Below are positions 17,369 through 25,474 of a stretch of 64,000 nt of DNA, piece after piece. The notes under the pieces are model-generated. The model searched no databases and was not told where the DNA came from. It saw only the letters and a list, made by a program, of their open reading frames with translations. The translations under genes and the position numbers were made by a program. The stretch is from Spirosoma taeanense. Its GTDB lineage: Bacteria > Bacteroidota > Bacteroidia > Cytophagales > Spirosomataceae. Numbering within the stretch: position 1 is the first letter of the stretch; each line of letters opens with the position of its first letter. The stretch covers positions 930,001 through 994,000 of the forward strand of contig NZ_CP053435.1 of assembly GCF_013127955.1 (NCBI RefSeq). Direction: 5' to 3'.

Positions 17369-18685
17369 ATGACGACAGATTTTCCTGCTTCTTCCCGACG
17401 AACCGAAATCCTGGCGGGCGTATCTACATTTCTGGCAACGATGTATATCATCGTGGTTAACCCCGCCATACTGAGTCAGGCTGGGCTGCCGTTTAGCGGG
17501 GTGCTGACGGCTACGGTGCTGCTCTCCTTCTTTTGTAGCCTGATGATGGGTCTGTACGCCCGTAACCCCATTGTGGTAGCGCCCGGTATGGGGCTTAACG
17601 CGTTCTTTACGTTCACTGCCGTCAAAGGGATGGGTGTCCAGCCGGAGGTAGCGCTAGGGGCCGTGTTCTGGGCGGGTATTCTGTTTCTACTGCTGTCGGT
17701 GCTGAACGTTCGCTCGACGATTGTGCGTCTGATTCCCTTACCTCTGCGGTACGCGGTGTCGGCGGGAATTGGTCTGTTCATTACGCTCATCGGCTTTGAA
17801 AACGCCAGATTCATCGTTGCGAATCCGGCCACTTTGGTGGGTATCGCCCGCCTGACTGATCCAATCGTGCTGACGTTCGTGTTTGGCCTGCTGCTAACCG
17901 CAATACTGGTAGTGCGCGACGTGCCGGGGGGAATTATCATCGGGATTGTGCTGACAACGCTTGCCGCCTGGCCAATCGGCCGTTACTGGGGCAATGCTTC
18001 GGCTGTGACTATGGGCCAGAAAACGCTGGTTAATTTTCAGGGCATCTGGGCCGCTCCTGACTTTAGCCTGCTGGGTCGGTTGGATCTGGTTGGGTCGTTG
18101 AGCTGGTCGTTGTGGCCGGTAATTTTCGCCTTTGCCTTTACGGACCTGTTCGATAGTCTCTCTACGTTCGTGGGCGTAGCCGAAGCGGGTGGTTTACAGG
18201 ATGAGAATGGCCAGCCACGCCACCTGAACCGTTCGTTATTGACCGACGCCGTCGCCACAACGCTGGCCGGTGTATTCGGAACCAGTCCCGGTACGGCCTA
18301 TATTGAATCGGCGGTAGGGATTGCGCAGGGCGGGCGAACCGGGCTGACAGCGGTGGTGGCGGGCTGCTGTTTCCTGCCGTTTCTGTTTCTGTCGCCGTTA
18401 CTTTCGGTTATTCCAGCCATTGCAACCGCCCCGGCGCTGGTACTGGTTGGCGCGTTTATGATGAAACCCGTTACCCGTATCGACTGGGGGCGGTTAGACG
18501 ATGCTTTGCCTGCCTTTCTGGCCCTCGTGCTGATCCCTTTTTCCTATTCCATTACGCAGGGACTCATCTGGGGCTTTTTGTCCTGGACCGTTATCAAACT
18601 TGTTATTGGCAAACGCCAGGAAGTGCCGATAGGGCTGCTGGTTGTTGATGCCTTCTGTATCCTGGCGTTGTTTGCCGAGCGTTGA
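17369..18685 (+). CDS. NCS2 family purine permease (AzgA/PbuG-like)
   Basis: An inner-membrane transporter of about 438 residues with 12-14 membrane segments, in the AzgA subgroup that imports adenine, guanine or hypoxanthine with protons. Diagnostic parts are RRTEILAGVSTFLATMYIIVVNP near the start, VAPGMGLNAFFTF (substrate loop), AFTDLFDSLSTFVGVA and FGTSPGTAYIESAVGIAQGGRTG. The start is uncertain: ATG 17369 is used here, but a TTG at 17345 would give an N terminus of the usual family length. A shared terminator follows. Confidence 0.92.
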   Translation: MTTDFPASSRRTEILAGVSTFLATMYIIVVNPAILSQAGLPFSGVLTATVLLSFFCSLMMGLYARNPIVVAPGMGLNAFFTFTAVKGMGVQPEVALGAVFWAGILFLLLSVLNVRSTIVRLIPLPLRYAVSAGIGLFITLIGFENARFIVANPATLVGIARLTDPIVLTFVFGLLLTAILVVRDVPGGIIIGIVLTTLAAWPIGRYWGNASAVTMGQKTLVNFQGIWAAPDFSLLGRLDLVGSLSWSLWPVIFAFAFTDLFDSLSTFVGVAEAGGLQDENGQPRHLNRSLLTDAVATTLAGVFGTSPGTAYIESAVGIAQGGRTGLTAVVAGCCFLPFLFLSPLLSVIPAIATAPALVLVGAFMMKPVTRIDWGRLDDALPAFLALVLIPFSYSITQGLIWGFLSWTVIKLVIGKRQEVPIGLLVVDAFCILALFAER

Positions 18686-18700
18686 TCGAGCCTCTAAATA

Positions 18701-18732
18701 AAATGGGATGGTATAGTTATACCACCCCATTT
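18701..18732. terminator. bidirectional terminator between the permease and bacilliredoxin genes
   Basis: 15-base arms (18701-18715, 18718-18732) pair with one mismatch around a 2-base centre, with AAAT/ATTT ends on both sides. It separates two convergent genes. Confidence 0.82.
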
Positions 18733-18751
18733 GTACAAGGCTGTTGATTTC

Positions 18752-19183
18752 TTAGGCGTTCGCCGGTGTGCAATACTCTTCCAGCGCCATGGTAAGGTGC
18801 TGGGCAATCATCTGCGCCGAACGACCTTCAATGTGGTGCCGCTCGATGAAATGCACCAGTTCTCCATCCTTGAAAATGCCGATCGCGGGCGACGACGGTG
18901 GATAGGGAAGCAGATACTCCCGCATTTTAGCCGTGGCCTCCGGGTCACCGCCGGCAAATACCGTCACCATCTTATCGGGTTTTACCGGGCTAGCCGCCAA
19001 GGCTGCCTTTACGCCCGGACGAGCCGCACCAGCCGCGCAGCCACATACCGAGTTAACAACAACCAGCATCGTGCCTTCGGCATTTTCCATCGTGTTCACC
19101 ACGTCGTCGGCGGTGGTCAGTTCCTGAAATCCGACGCTCGTCAGGTCTTCCCGCATCGGGACAAGCAAATGAGGAGGATACAT
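18752..19183 (-). CDS. BrxA/BrxB family bacilliredoxin
   Basis: A 143-residue thioredoxin-fold protein of the YphP/YqiW family. Known members remove bacillithiol from oxidised proteins. The active-site CGC motif is visible in VVVNSVCGCAAGAARPG near residue 47-49, and the C-terminal part (SPAIGIFKDGELVHFIERHHIEG) matches the family. It is the last gene of the minus-strand suf cluster, 54 bases after sufT, a sensible place for a thiol-repair protein during Fe-S assembly. Whether the host makes bacillithiol is not shown here. Confidence 0.9.
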   Translation of the reverse strand: MYPPHLLVPMREDLTSVGFQELTTADDVVNTMENAEGTMLVVVNSVCGCAAGAARPGVKAALAASPVKPDKMVTVFAGGDPEATAKMREYLLPYPPSSPAIGIFKDGELVHFIERHHIEGRSAQMIAQHLTMALEEYCTPANA

Positions 19184-19237
19184 ATCGTAAAAAAGTTGAA
19201 AGTTTGTGTTTGCAGTTTACAGGTAATGCCCGTGGTC

Positions 19238-19558
19238 TTACATGAAGCCAAGCTCCAGTTTTGCGATCTCAGACATCAATTCGGTTGAATAGGGCGGATC
19301 GAAGGTCAGCTCGACGCTAACGTCGTTGACGCCTTCAATGGCCCGGACTTTTTCTTCAATTTCGGCCGGAATCGATCCCGCCGAAGGGCAGGAGGGCGAA
19401 GTCAGCGTCATGAGTATATAAACGTTGTTAACCGGAAAGACCTTAATGTCGTAGATCAGGCCCAGTTCATACACGTCAACCGGAATTTCGGGGTCATATA
19501 CGCCCTTCAATGCCAGGATAATCTGTTCTTTTAAGGCTTCTTCTGTCATGATTGTCAT
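19238..19558 (-). CDS. sufT: SufT/DUF59 (MIP18-type) Fe-S cluster assembly factor
   Basis: A 106-residue DUF59 protein that assists maturation or transfer of Fe-S clusters. The family core is clear: YDPEIPVDVYELGLIYDI, then LTSPSCPSAGSIPAEIEEKV, which carries the single conserved Cys, and VELTFDPPYSTELMSEIAK. Its ATG overlaps the sufE stop codon by four bases (ATGA), indicating translational coupling. A second ATG three codons in is also possible. Confidence 0.9.
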   Translation of the reverse strand: MTIMTEEALKEQIILALKGVYDPEIPVDVYELGLIYDIKVFPVNNVYILMTLTSPSCPSAGSIPAEIEEKVRAIEGVNDVSVELTFDPPYSTELMSEIAKLELGFM

Positions 19559-20007
19559 GCGTTTGACGGGTCCTGTACGGTTACGGTTTGTTGTGCATAA
19601 GCGCGTCCAAAGGCTTTCATCCGTTCGACCATCGAAGCCAGTCCGCCCGAACGTAGCGATGTAATCAGATTCCCCATCCCTACGCGCGGAATAAAATACA
19701 GATCCGCGTTGGCAATGTCTTCTGGTTTTTCGCCCGACAATACCCGAATCAGCAGACTGACCAGCCCTTTTGAGATCTGCGCCGTTGGCTCGCTGTCTCC
19801 GTAAAAATGCAGTCGGTCGCCTTTCAGTTCAGCATCCACCCAGACTTTCGACTGGCAACCCATAATCCGGTTCTGATCCGTCCTGGCCGATTCAGGCATG
19901 GGCGGCAGCTTCTTGCCGAGGTCAATAATATACTGTGTCTTGTCGAGCTGGTCCTCAAACAAGTCGAACTCCTCAATAATCTCGTCCTGTTTCTCGTTGA
20001 TCGTCAT
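19555..20007 (-). CDS. sufE: cysteine desulfuration protein SufE
   Basis: A 150-residue sulfur-acceptor protein. SufE takes persulfide sulfur from SufS and hands it to the SUF scaffold. The acceptor Cys lies in NRIMGCQSKVWV (about residue 51), followed by the family segments DSEPTAQISKGLVSLLI and LTSLRSGGLASMVERMK-like C-terminal helix. It begins only four bases after the sufS stop and overlaps sufT, consistent with a tightly packed operon. Confidence 0.94.
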   Translation of the reverse strand: MTINEKQDEIIEEFDLFEDQLDKTQYIIDLGKKLPPMPESARTDQNRIMGCQSKVWVDAELKGDRLHFYGDSEPTAQISKGLVSLLIRVLSGEKPEDIANADLYFIPRVGMGNLITSLRSGGLASMVERMKAFGRAYAQQTVTVQDPSNA

Positions 20008-20011
20008 CGTA

Positions 20012-21250
20012 CTATAGCATCATCTTCTGCACCCGGCGCAGACCCGTTACGAGCCGGTCGACCTCGTCTTTGGTGTTATAAACCGCAAACGATGCCCGCG
20101 TGGTTCCGGTAATGCCAAAGCGCTGCATCAGCGGCTGGCAGCAATGGTGCCCCGTCCGGACGGCAATGCCCTGCTGATCAAGAATAACACCCGTATCCTG
20201 GTGGTGGATACCATCCATTACCCACGAAATAACGCCAATTTTATGCTTTGCCTGCCCAATGATCCGTAAGCCTTCAAGCTCGCTCAGCTGCTCGGTGGCA
20301 TACTGAAGCAAATCGTGTTCGTGGGCAGCAATGTTCTCTTTGCCTAAGCCCGCCATGTACTCCAGCGCGGTTTTAACGGCCACCACATCGGCAATGTTAG
20401 GCGTTCCGGCTTCGAACTTATACGGCAGGTCGTTATAAGTCGTTTTCTCGAACGTAACTTCCTTAATCATCTCGCCACCACCCCGGTAGGGCGGCATGGC
20501 GTCCAGAATCTCTTTTTTGCCGTATAGAACCCCCATGCCGGTTGGCCCGTAAAGCTTATGCGCAGAGAAGACGTAAAAATCGGTGTCGAGCGCCTGTACG
20601 TCCAACTCGAGGTGCGAGCTGGCCTGAGCGCCGTCAATCAGAACAACGGCTCCGACCCCGTGCGCCAGATCAATGATCGTTTTAACGGGGTTGATTGTGC
20701 CCAGCGAGTTCGAAACGTGAACGACCGAAACAAACTTCGTCCGTTCAGAAAGCAGCTTTTCGTATTCTTCCAGAATCAATTCCCCATTATCATCAACCGG
20801 AATGACCTTCAGGATACAGCCACGCTCTTCGCAGAGCATCTGCCAGGGAACAATGTTGGAGTGGTGCTCCATCGTCGAGATAATGATCTCGTCGCCTTTG
20901 CCCAGAAACCGGCGGCCATAGGTTTGCGCCACCAGATTAATACCGTCGGTGGTGCCATACGTAAAGATGATCTCTTCCCAATGCTTCGCATTCAGAAAAG
21001 ACTGAACAGCCCGGCGCGACGCTTCGAAAGCGGCCGTTGCCTGCTCGGCGAGGTGGTGGATACCCCGGTGAATATTGGCATTGTAGCCTTCGTAATAGCG
21101 GGTCAGCGCATGGATGACCGGCAGCGGTTTCTGGTTGGTAGCCGCATTGTCGAAATACACCAGCGGCCGACCGTTAACGGTCTGGTCAAGCACCGGAAAG
21201 TCCCGGCGAATTTGCTCAATATCAAGAGTATTCTCTATAGCCGATTGCAT
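20012..21250 (-). CDS. sufS: cysteine desulfurase SufS
   Basis: A PLP enzyme of 412 residues that removes sulfur from cysteine as an enzyme persulfide, with alanine as product. The class-II desulfurase motifs are YFDNAATNQKP, STMEHHSNIVPW, SAHKLYGPTGMGVLYG (PLP lysine) and RTGHHCCQPLMQRFG holding the persulfide-forming Cys near residue 366. SufE follows after four bases. A 12-bp imperfect hairpin lies in the 120-base gap separating it from sufD upstream (21312-21351). Confidence 0.95.
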   Translation of the reverse strand: MQSAIENTLDIEQIRRDFPVLDQTVNGRPLVYFDNAATNQKPLPVIHALTRYYEGYNANIHRGIHHLAEQATAAFEASRRAVQSFLNAKHWEEIIFTYGTTDGINLVAQTYGRRFLGKGDEIIISTMEHHSNIVPWQMLCEERGCILKVIPVDDNGELILEEYEKLLSERTKFVSVVHVSNSLGTINPVKTIIDLAHGVGAVVLIDGAQASSHLELDVQALDTDFYVFSAHKLYGPTGMGVLYGKKEILDAMPPYRGGGEMIKEVTFEKTTYNDLPYKFEAGTPNIADVVAVKTALEYMAGLGKENIAAHEHDLLQYATEQLSELEGLRIIGQAKHKIGVISWVMDGIHHQDTGVILDQQGIAVRTGHHCCQPLMQRFGITGTTRASFAVYNTKDEVDRLVTGLRRVQKMML

Positions 21251-21311
21251 GGAAAGTTCGGAGGTTGTATTAAAACAACAAATCAGGCCGGAGAAAGGTG
21301 CAAAAACAGAA

Positions 21312-21351
21312 GCTGGTGATTAGTAATCGACTCGCGCAACTAACCACCAGC
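21312..21351 (-). promoter_or_regulatory. intercistronic hairpin between sufD and sufS
   Basis: Arms 21312-21323 and 21340-21351 pair over 12 bases with one mismatch around a 16-base loop. There is no T-run on the minus strand after it, so it may be an RNA-processing or stability element that alters sufCD versus sufSE output, not a full terminator. Confidence 0.4.
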
Positions 21352-21370
21352 CCTGGCTCTATTTCAGTGA

Positions 21371-22696
21371 TTATTTCGCCAGCTTCTGCGCCACAACGCG
21401 CTCCAGATACTCACGAATGGCCTGTATCTTGATCTGGCTCAGCACGTCCTGCGAGAACGCGTACAGCAGCAGAGTCTGGGCTTCATCTTTAGGAATACCG
21501 CGTGAACGCATATAGAATAATGCCTCGTCGTTCAACTGGCCGGTCGTTGTACCATGCGAACACTTTACGTCGTCGGCAAAGATTTCCAGCTGCGGCTTGG
21601 TATTCATGGAAGCGCCCGGCGACAGAACCACGTTCTTACAGGACTGATAGGCATTCGTTTTCTGCGCATCGGGCCGGACGTAAATCTTACCGTTGAAGAC
21701 GCCCGTACCGTTATCGTTCAGGATGCCTTTGTACAGTTCATTACTGAACGAATTCGGCATAGCATGGTCCACAAGTGTATGGTTGTCAACGTGCTGCCGG
21801 CCATTCGGCATGTACAGACCGTACATAAAGGCTTCGGCATACTGCCCGTTAAGAACAATGTTCAGGTTGTTCCGGACGAAGTTGCCGTTGAGCGTAACGG
21901 TTGCCGAATAAAAGTGGCTGTTGTCGCTCTGGTTAACCTGCGTAGTGCCAATATGATAGGCCTTATCGGTCTCGTCCTGCACTTTGTAGTGCTGCATGCG
22001 GGCATCGCGGTCGAGCACAATTTCCGTTACGACGTTGACGAAGCTGGCCCGGTCGCCCAGCGTCCGGTATGATTCAGCCATGGTAACTTCGGCGTTCCGG
22101 CCAACAATCACCAGGTTGCGGGGCTGAGAGGCAATGTTCTGTTCGCGGGCGTCACTGATAAACCGCAGAATGATCGGCTGTTCGACGGTCGTATTGTTTG
22201 GGACACGCACCACTACGCCATCGTTGGCAAAGGCCGTGTTCAGGGCCGTAAAGGCGTTGTCCTGGTAGTCGGCGTAACGCGCAAAATGCGAGCCGATAAA
22301 GTCAGGATCAGCACGGAGGGCTTCCGCAAAGCTTAGAATCTGCACCTGCCCGGCCGGACTGATGAGCCGCGACAGATCGGCCCGGTAACGGCCATTAACA
22401 AAGTACAGCACATTGCCGTCTAGGTTCGGAATTTCGAGCTGAACCAAATCCTCGGCCTTAAGTGGCGAGGGGGCATCCAGGTCGAAAGCCTCTTTGAGCA
22501 GGCCGCTCACGTTGGAGTATTTCCACTCCTCATGGCGAATGGTCGGGAAGCCCAGCAGGTCGAACTGATTCAAAGCCGCCCGGCGAACCTGGTGCAGCGG
22601 GGTTTTACTTTCCCCATTCATCCGCTCTTCGTTGGTACGGAAAGCGGCCAGCAACTGGTTCTTGAAATCAGTATAAGATGAAAAAGAAGGAGTCAT
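21371..22696 (-). CDS. sufD: Fe-S cluster assembly protein SufD
   Basis: A 441-residue SufB/SufD-type scaffold subunit; SufD normally forms the SufB-C2-D complex that builds clusters. It shows HEEWKYSNVSGLL near residue 56, a long right-handed beta-helix middle, and the C-terminal signature DDVKCSHGTTTGQLNDEALFY, FYMRSRGIPKDEAQTLLLYAF. It lies 70 bases downstream of sufC; that gap is filled by a mirrored heptad array. No sufB is present in the cluster. Confidence 0.93.
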   Translation of the reverse strand: MTPSFSSYTDFKNQLLAAFRTNEERMNGESKTPLHQVRRAALNQFDLLGFPTIRHEEWKYSNVSGLLKEAFDLDAPSPLKAEDLVQLEIPNLDGNVLYFVNGRYRADLSRLISPAGQVQILSFAEALRADPDFIGSHFARYADYQDNAFTALNTAFANDGVVVRVPNNTTVEQPIILRFISDAREQNIASQPRNLVIVGRNAEVTMAESYRTLGDRASFVNVVTEIVLDRDARMQHYKVQDETDKAYHIGTTQVNQSDNSHFYSATVTLNGNFVRNNLNIVLNGQYAEAFMYGLYMPNGRQHVDNHTLVDHAMPNSFSNELYKGILNDNGTGVFNGKIYVRPDAQKTNAYQSCKNVVLSPGASMNTKPQLEIFADDVKCSHGTTTGQLNDEALFYMRSRGIPKDEAQTLLLYAFSQDVLSQIKIQAIREYLERVVAQKLAK

Positions 22697-22766
22697 TTTC
22701 AGTTGGCAGTTATCAGCAGGCAGTGAAGAGCGGCTTGGCTGCCAACTGCTTACTGCCCACTACAGA
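22696..22766. repeat. mirrored 7-bp-periodic array between sufC and sufD
   Basis: The left half reads TTTTCAG, TTGGCAG, TTATCAG, CAGGCAG, TGAAGAG (22696-22730), an 8-base centre CGGCTTGG, then CTGCCAA, CTGCTTA, CTGCCCA, CTACAGA (22739-22766). The halves carry reverse-complementary cores, including a perfect 9-bp pairing 22701-22709 with 22739-22747, so the transcript can form a hairpin. It fills the sufC-sufD spacer. Confidence 0.65.
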
Positions 22767-23522
22767 CTATATTGCTTCGGTTTCGGCTTTAATCCAGTCG
22801 TATCCTTTTTCTTCGAGTTCAAGAGCCAGCTCTTTCGGACCCGACTTAACGATACGGCCTTTGTAGAGTACATGAACGAAGTCAGGAACGATATAGTCCA
22901 GCAGTCGCTGGTAGTGCGTAACTACGATGGTAGCCCGTTCCGGCGACCGCAGTTTATTGACACCTTCGGCCACAATACGCAGTGCGTCAATATCCAGACC
23001 GGAATCCGTTTCGTCGAGGATTGCCAGTTTCGGTTCCAGCATTGCCATCTGGAAAATTTCATTCCGCTTTTTCTCACCACCCGAAAACCCTTCATTCAGC
23101 GACCGGCTCAGCAGCGACTGATCGATGTTGACGAGTTTCATTTTTTCTTTCATCAACTTCAGGAACTGAACGGCATCGAGTGAGTCCTGACCGCGCTGCT
23201 TGCGGATCTCGTTCATCGCTGTTTTCAGGAAGTTAGTCGTACTGACGCCCGGAATTTCAACCGGATACTGAAAAGCCAGAAAAATCCCTTCGGCGGCCCG
23301 CACTTCAGGGGCCATCTCCAGCAGATCCTGTCCTTCGAACAACACACTACCGCCCGTCACCTCATATTCTTCACGGCCCGCCAGCACCGATGCTAGCGTA
23401 CTTTTGCCAGCACCGTTTGGGCCCATAATTGCGTGAACCTCACCGGCGTTGACTTGCAGATTGAGACCTTTTAAGATTTCCTTGTCGCCAATGGAGGCAT
23501 GTAAATTACTGATGGATAACAT
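22767..23522 (-). CDS. sufC: Fe-S cluster assembly ATPase SufC
   Basis: A 251-residue ABC-type ATPase that drives the SUF scaffold. Motifs are MGPNGAGKSTLA (Walker A, about residue 35), a Q-loop near FLAFQYPVEIPG, SGGEKKRNEIFQ (signature) and LAILDETDSGLDIDAL (Walker B and D-loop), then VVTHYQRLLDYI with the switch His. It is the first gene of the suf cluster; upstream is a 333-base gap and a divergent gene, so the usual sufB partner is not beside it. Confidence 0.95.
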   Translation of the reverse strand: MLSISNLHASIGDKEILKGLNLQVNAGEVHAIMGPNGAGKSTLASVLAGREEYEVTGGSVLFEGQDLLEMAPEVRAAEGIFLAFQYPVEIPGVSTTNFLKTAMNEIRKQRGQDSLDAVQFLKLMKEKMKLVNIDQSLLSRSLNEGFSGGEKKRNEIFQMAMLEPKLAILDETDSGLDIDALRIVAEGVNKLRSPERATIVVTHYQRLLDYIVPDFVHVLYKGRIVKSGPKELALELEEKGYDWIKAETEAI

Positions 23523-23855
23523 AATAGGTTGTATCGTGACGGCACAAATAAAGCCGCAAAGTTAGCAGATGAATTGGTATCTGTCCTGATAGGGTAACAA
23601 AATCAGCCACTTAAAAGTTGACCCTCATCTCGCTTATTCGCTTATATCCATAAATAGCCAGATGAAAACGGCCAGCCGTGGCCGATAAACAGGCTTTCTG
23701 TCAACCCTTCAACGGCTATGGTAGAGTTAAAACAGGGAGAGAAATTCACTCGGCTGGCGGAGGGTAGCCACGAATAGGGCCGGTTTCCTTTTCATAGCGC
23801 AAACCTGTACCTTGCAGACAGCAATCCTGACTAAACGCGGGAGGGCTTCGTTTGC
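23523..23855. other. 333-base intergenic region between sufC and the arginine deiminase gene
   Basis: No gene is visible. It holds divergent promoters: on the minus strand TAACTTTG (23557-23564) fits the -7 box for sufC; on the plus strand TACCTTGC (23808-23815) is a weaker -7-like sequence for the arginine deiminase gene. There is no trace of sufB or sufA coding sequence. Confidence 0.6.
23557..23564 (-). promoter_or_regulatory. TAnnTTTG -7 box for the suf operon
   Basis: On the minus strand the sequence is TAACTTTG, 35 bases before the sufC ATG. No clear -33 element is visible. Confidence 0.4.
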
Positions 23856-25358
23856 ATGAAAAATGGAAAAGATACCGCAGCCGCCGAAGCGGCCACTGCG
23901 GAAAAGCTCGTTTCAACACCCACTCAACAAATTAATGTTTCCTCTGAAATTGGTACGCTCCGGCGGTTGCTGATCCACAGTCCCGACCGGGGCCTGGGCA
24001 AAGTAGTGCCCTCAAAAGCCCAGGACTGGCTGTTTGAAGACATCGTTCACCTGGACATGATGCGCCGGGATGAGTACGATTATTACGTAAAGATTCTGCT
24101 GTATTTTCTGGACCCCGACAAAGTGCGCGGACAGATTGATAAACTCGGGCCGGATGATGATCGTGCCTTTTTTAAGCCGGATCATGCCGAGTATTTTGGC
24201 TCCGACAAGGTTATCGATATTCAATGTCTGCTGTCGGATATTCTGGCCGATGAAGTGATTCGTACCCGCATGATTGCGGCAATCTGCGGTATCGAACGGA
24301 CGTCGTTCCGCACCCAGCAGCAGCTGAATGAATACGATCCGGTCGAACTGGCAAAGATTATGATTTCCGGCTCGTTACCCGACCGGACCATGCTTTTCTC
24401 GCCCCTACCGAACTTCATCTTCACGCGCGACATTGGTATCGTTATCAACGACCATATCCTGCTTAACAAACCTGCCAAACTGGCCCGAACCCGCGAGGCC
24501 CTGCTGGCGCAGTACATCTTCTTTAATCATAAGCTGTTTGCCGACTATCGTAACAAGATCATTGAAATACCCGATAATGAATACGCGTTTTTGCTGCCCG
24601 ATTCAGATGCAAACCACGACGTAACCCGCTCGACGCTCGAAGGGGGCGACGTTATGATGATTGCCAAACGCCATCTGATGATCGGCGTCAGCGAACGGAC
24701 TACGCTCTACGCGGCTCAGCAGGTGATGCGGATTGTCTTCAGCAAGAACCTGGTCGATACCGTGACCATTATTAAAATCCCTAAGAAGCGGGATTATATG
24801 CACATCGACACGATTTTTACGCAGGTGAAACGGAACGTTTGGGTGCTGCTGGGGTCGCTGGCCCGCACCGGCGATGAAGCTAAAAAGCGCGATGTGCTGC
24901 ATTTTTTTGCGCCGAAGGATTTGTCGGAAGAACTGAAGATTCTGCAGTTCATTAAAGGGCTGGAGCATAAACCCATTGAAATCGACAATCTTGAAGATTT
25001 GCTGACCGATATCAGCAAGAATGATCTGGGCGCTACCGAACCCGTTCAGTTTATCTATTCGGGAAACGGGGAGTTTCCGTTTGGAGCGCGGGAACAATGG
25101 ACGGACTCCTGCAACCTGCTAGCGCTGAAAGATGGGGTCGTGATTGGCTACGATCGTAACGAAAAAACTGCCGAAGCGTTCCGCGAGGCCGGGTTTGAGG
25201 TCGTACCGGCTGCGAACCTGTTACTCCGTTTCGAGCGGGGCGAGTCGTCGCCCGAAACAATTGAAAATACGTTTATTATGCTGCCCTCCGCCGAACTGAG
25301 CCGGGCGCGGGGTGGGTCGCACTGCATGAGCCTGCCCCTGCTGCGGGAAGAAATTTAA
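23856..25358 (+). CDS. arginine deiminase
   Basis: A cytoplasmic guanidino hydrolase turning arginine into citrulline and ammonia. Pentein-fold motifs are FIFTRDIG (about residue 190), STLEGGDVMM (about 265), YMHIDTIFT with the catalytic His (about 316) and RGGSHCMSLPL with the nucleophilic Cys near residue 490. At 500 residues it is about 90 longer than typical ArcA; the extra length lies in an N-terminal Ala/Glu-rich tail and between the early and FTRD motifs. It is followed by a CtlX-like gene, not by ornithine carbamoyltransferase or carbamate kinase, which argues against the classical ADI energy pathway. Confidence 0.9.
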   Translation: MKNGKDTAAAEAATAEKLVSTPTQQINVSSEIGTLRRLLIHSPDRGLGKVVPSKAQDWLFEDIVHLDMMRRDEYDYYVKILLYFLDPDKVRGQIDKLGPDDDRAFFKPDHAEYFGSDKVIDIQCLLSDILADEVIRTRMIAAICGIERTSFRTQQQLNEYDPVELAKIMISGSLPDRTMLFSPLPNFIFTRDIGIVINDHILLNKPAKLARTREALLAQYIFFNHKLFADYRNKIIEIPDNEYAFLLPDSDANHDVTRSTLEGGDVMMIAKRHLMIGVSERTTLYAAQQVMRIVFSKNLVDTVTIIKIPKKRDYMHIDTIFTQVKRNVWVLLGSLARTGDEAKKRDVLHFFAPKDLSEELKILQFIKGLEHKPIEIDNLEDLLTDISKNDLGATEPVQFIYSGNGEFPFGAREQWTDSCNLLALKDGVVIGYDRNEKTAEAFREAGFEVVPAANLLLRFERGESSPETIENTFIMLPSAELSRARGGSHCMSLPLLREEI

Positions 25359-25474
25359 GTGATCCGGCCCGGTCAGCAACCGACTTTTCCGCCCGGAGCA
25401 GGCCGGGCCGGGTTGCCTTAATCCGGGTTTTGGTGGTAATTTGCCTGAAATTTGACTACTCGACAAATACACCT

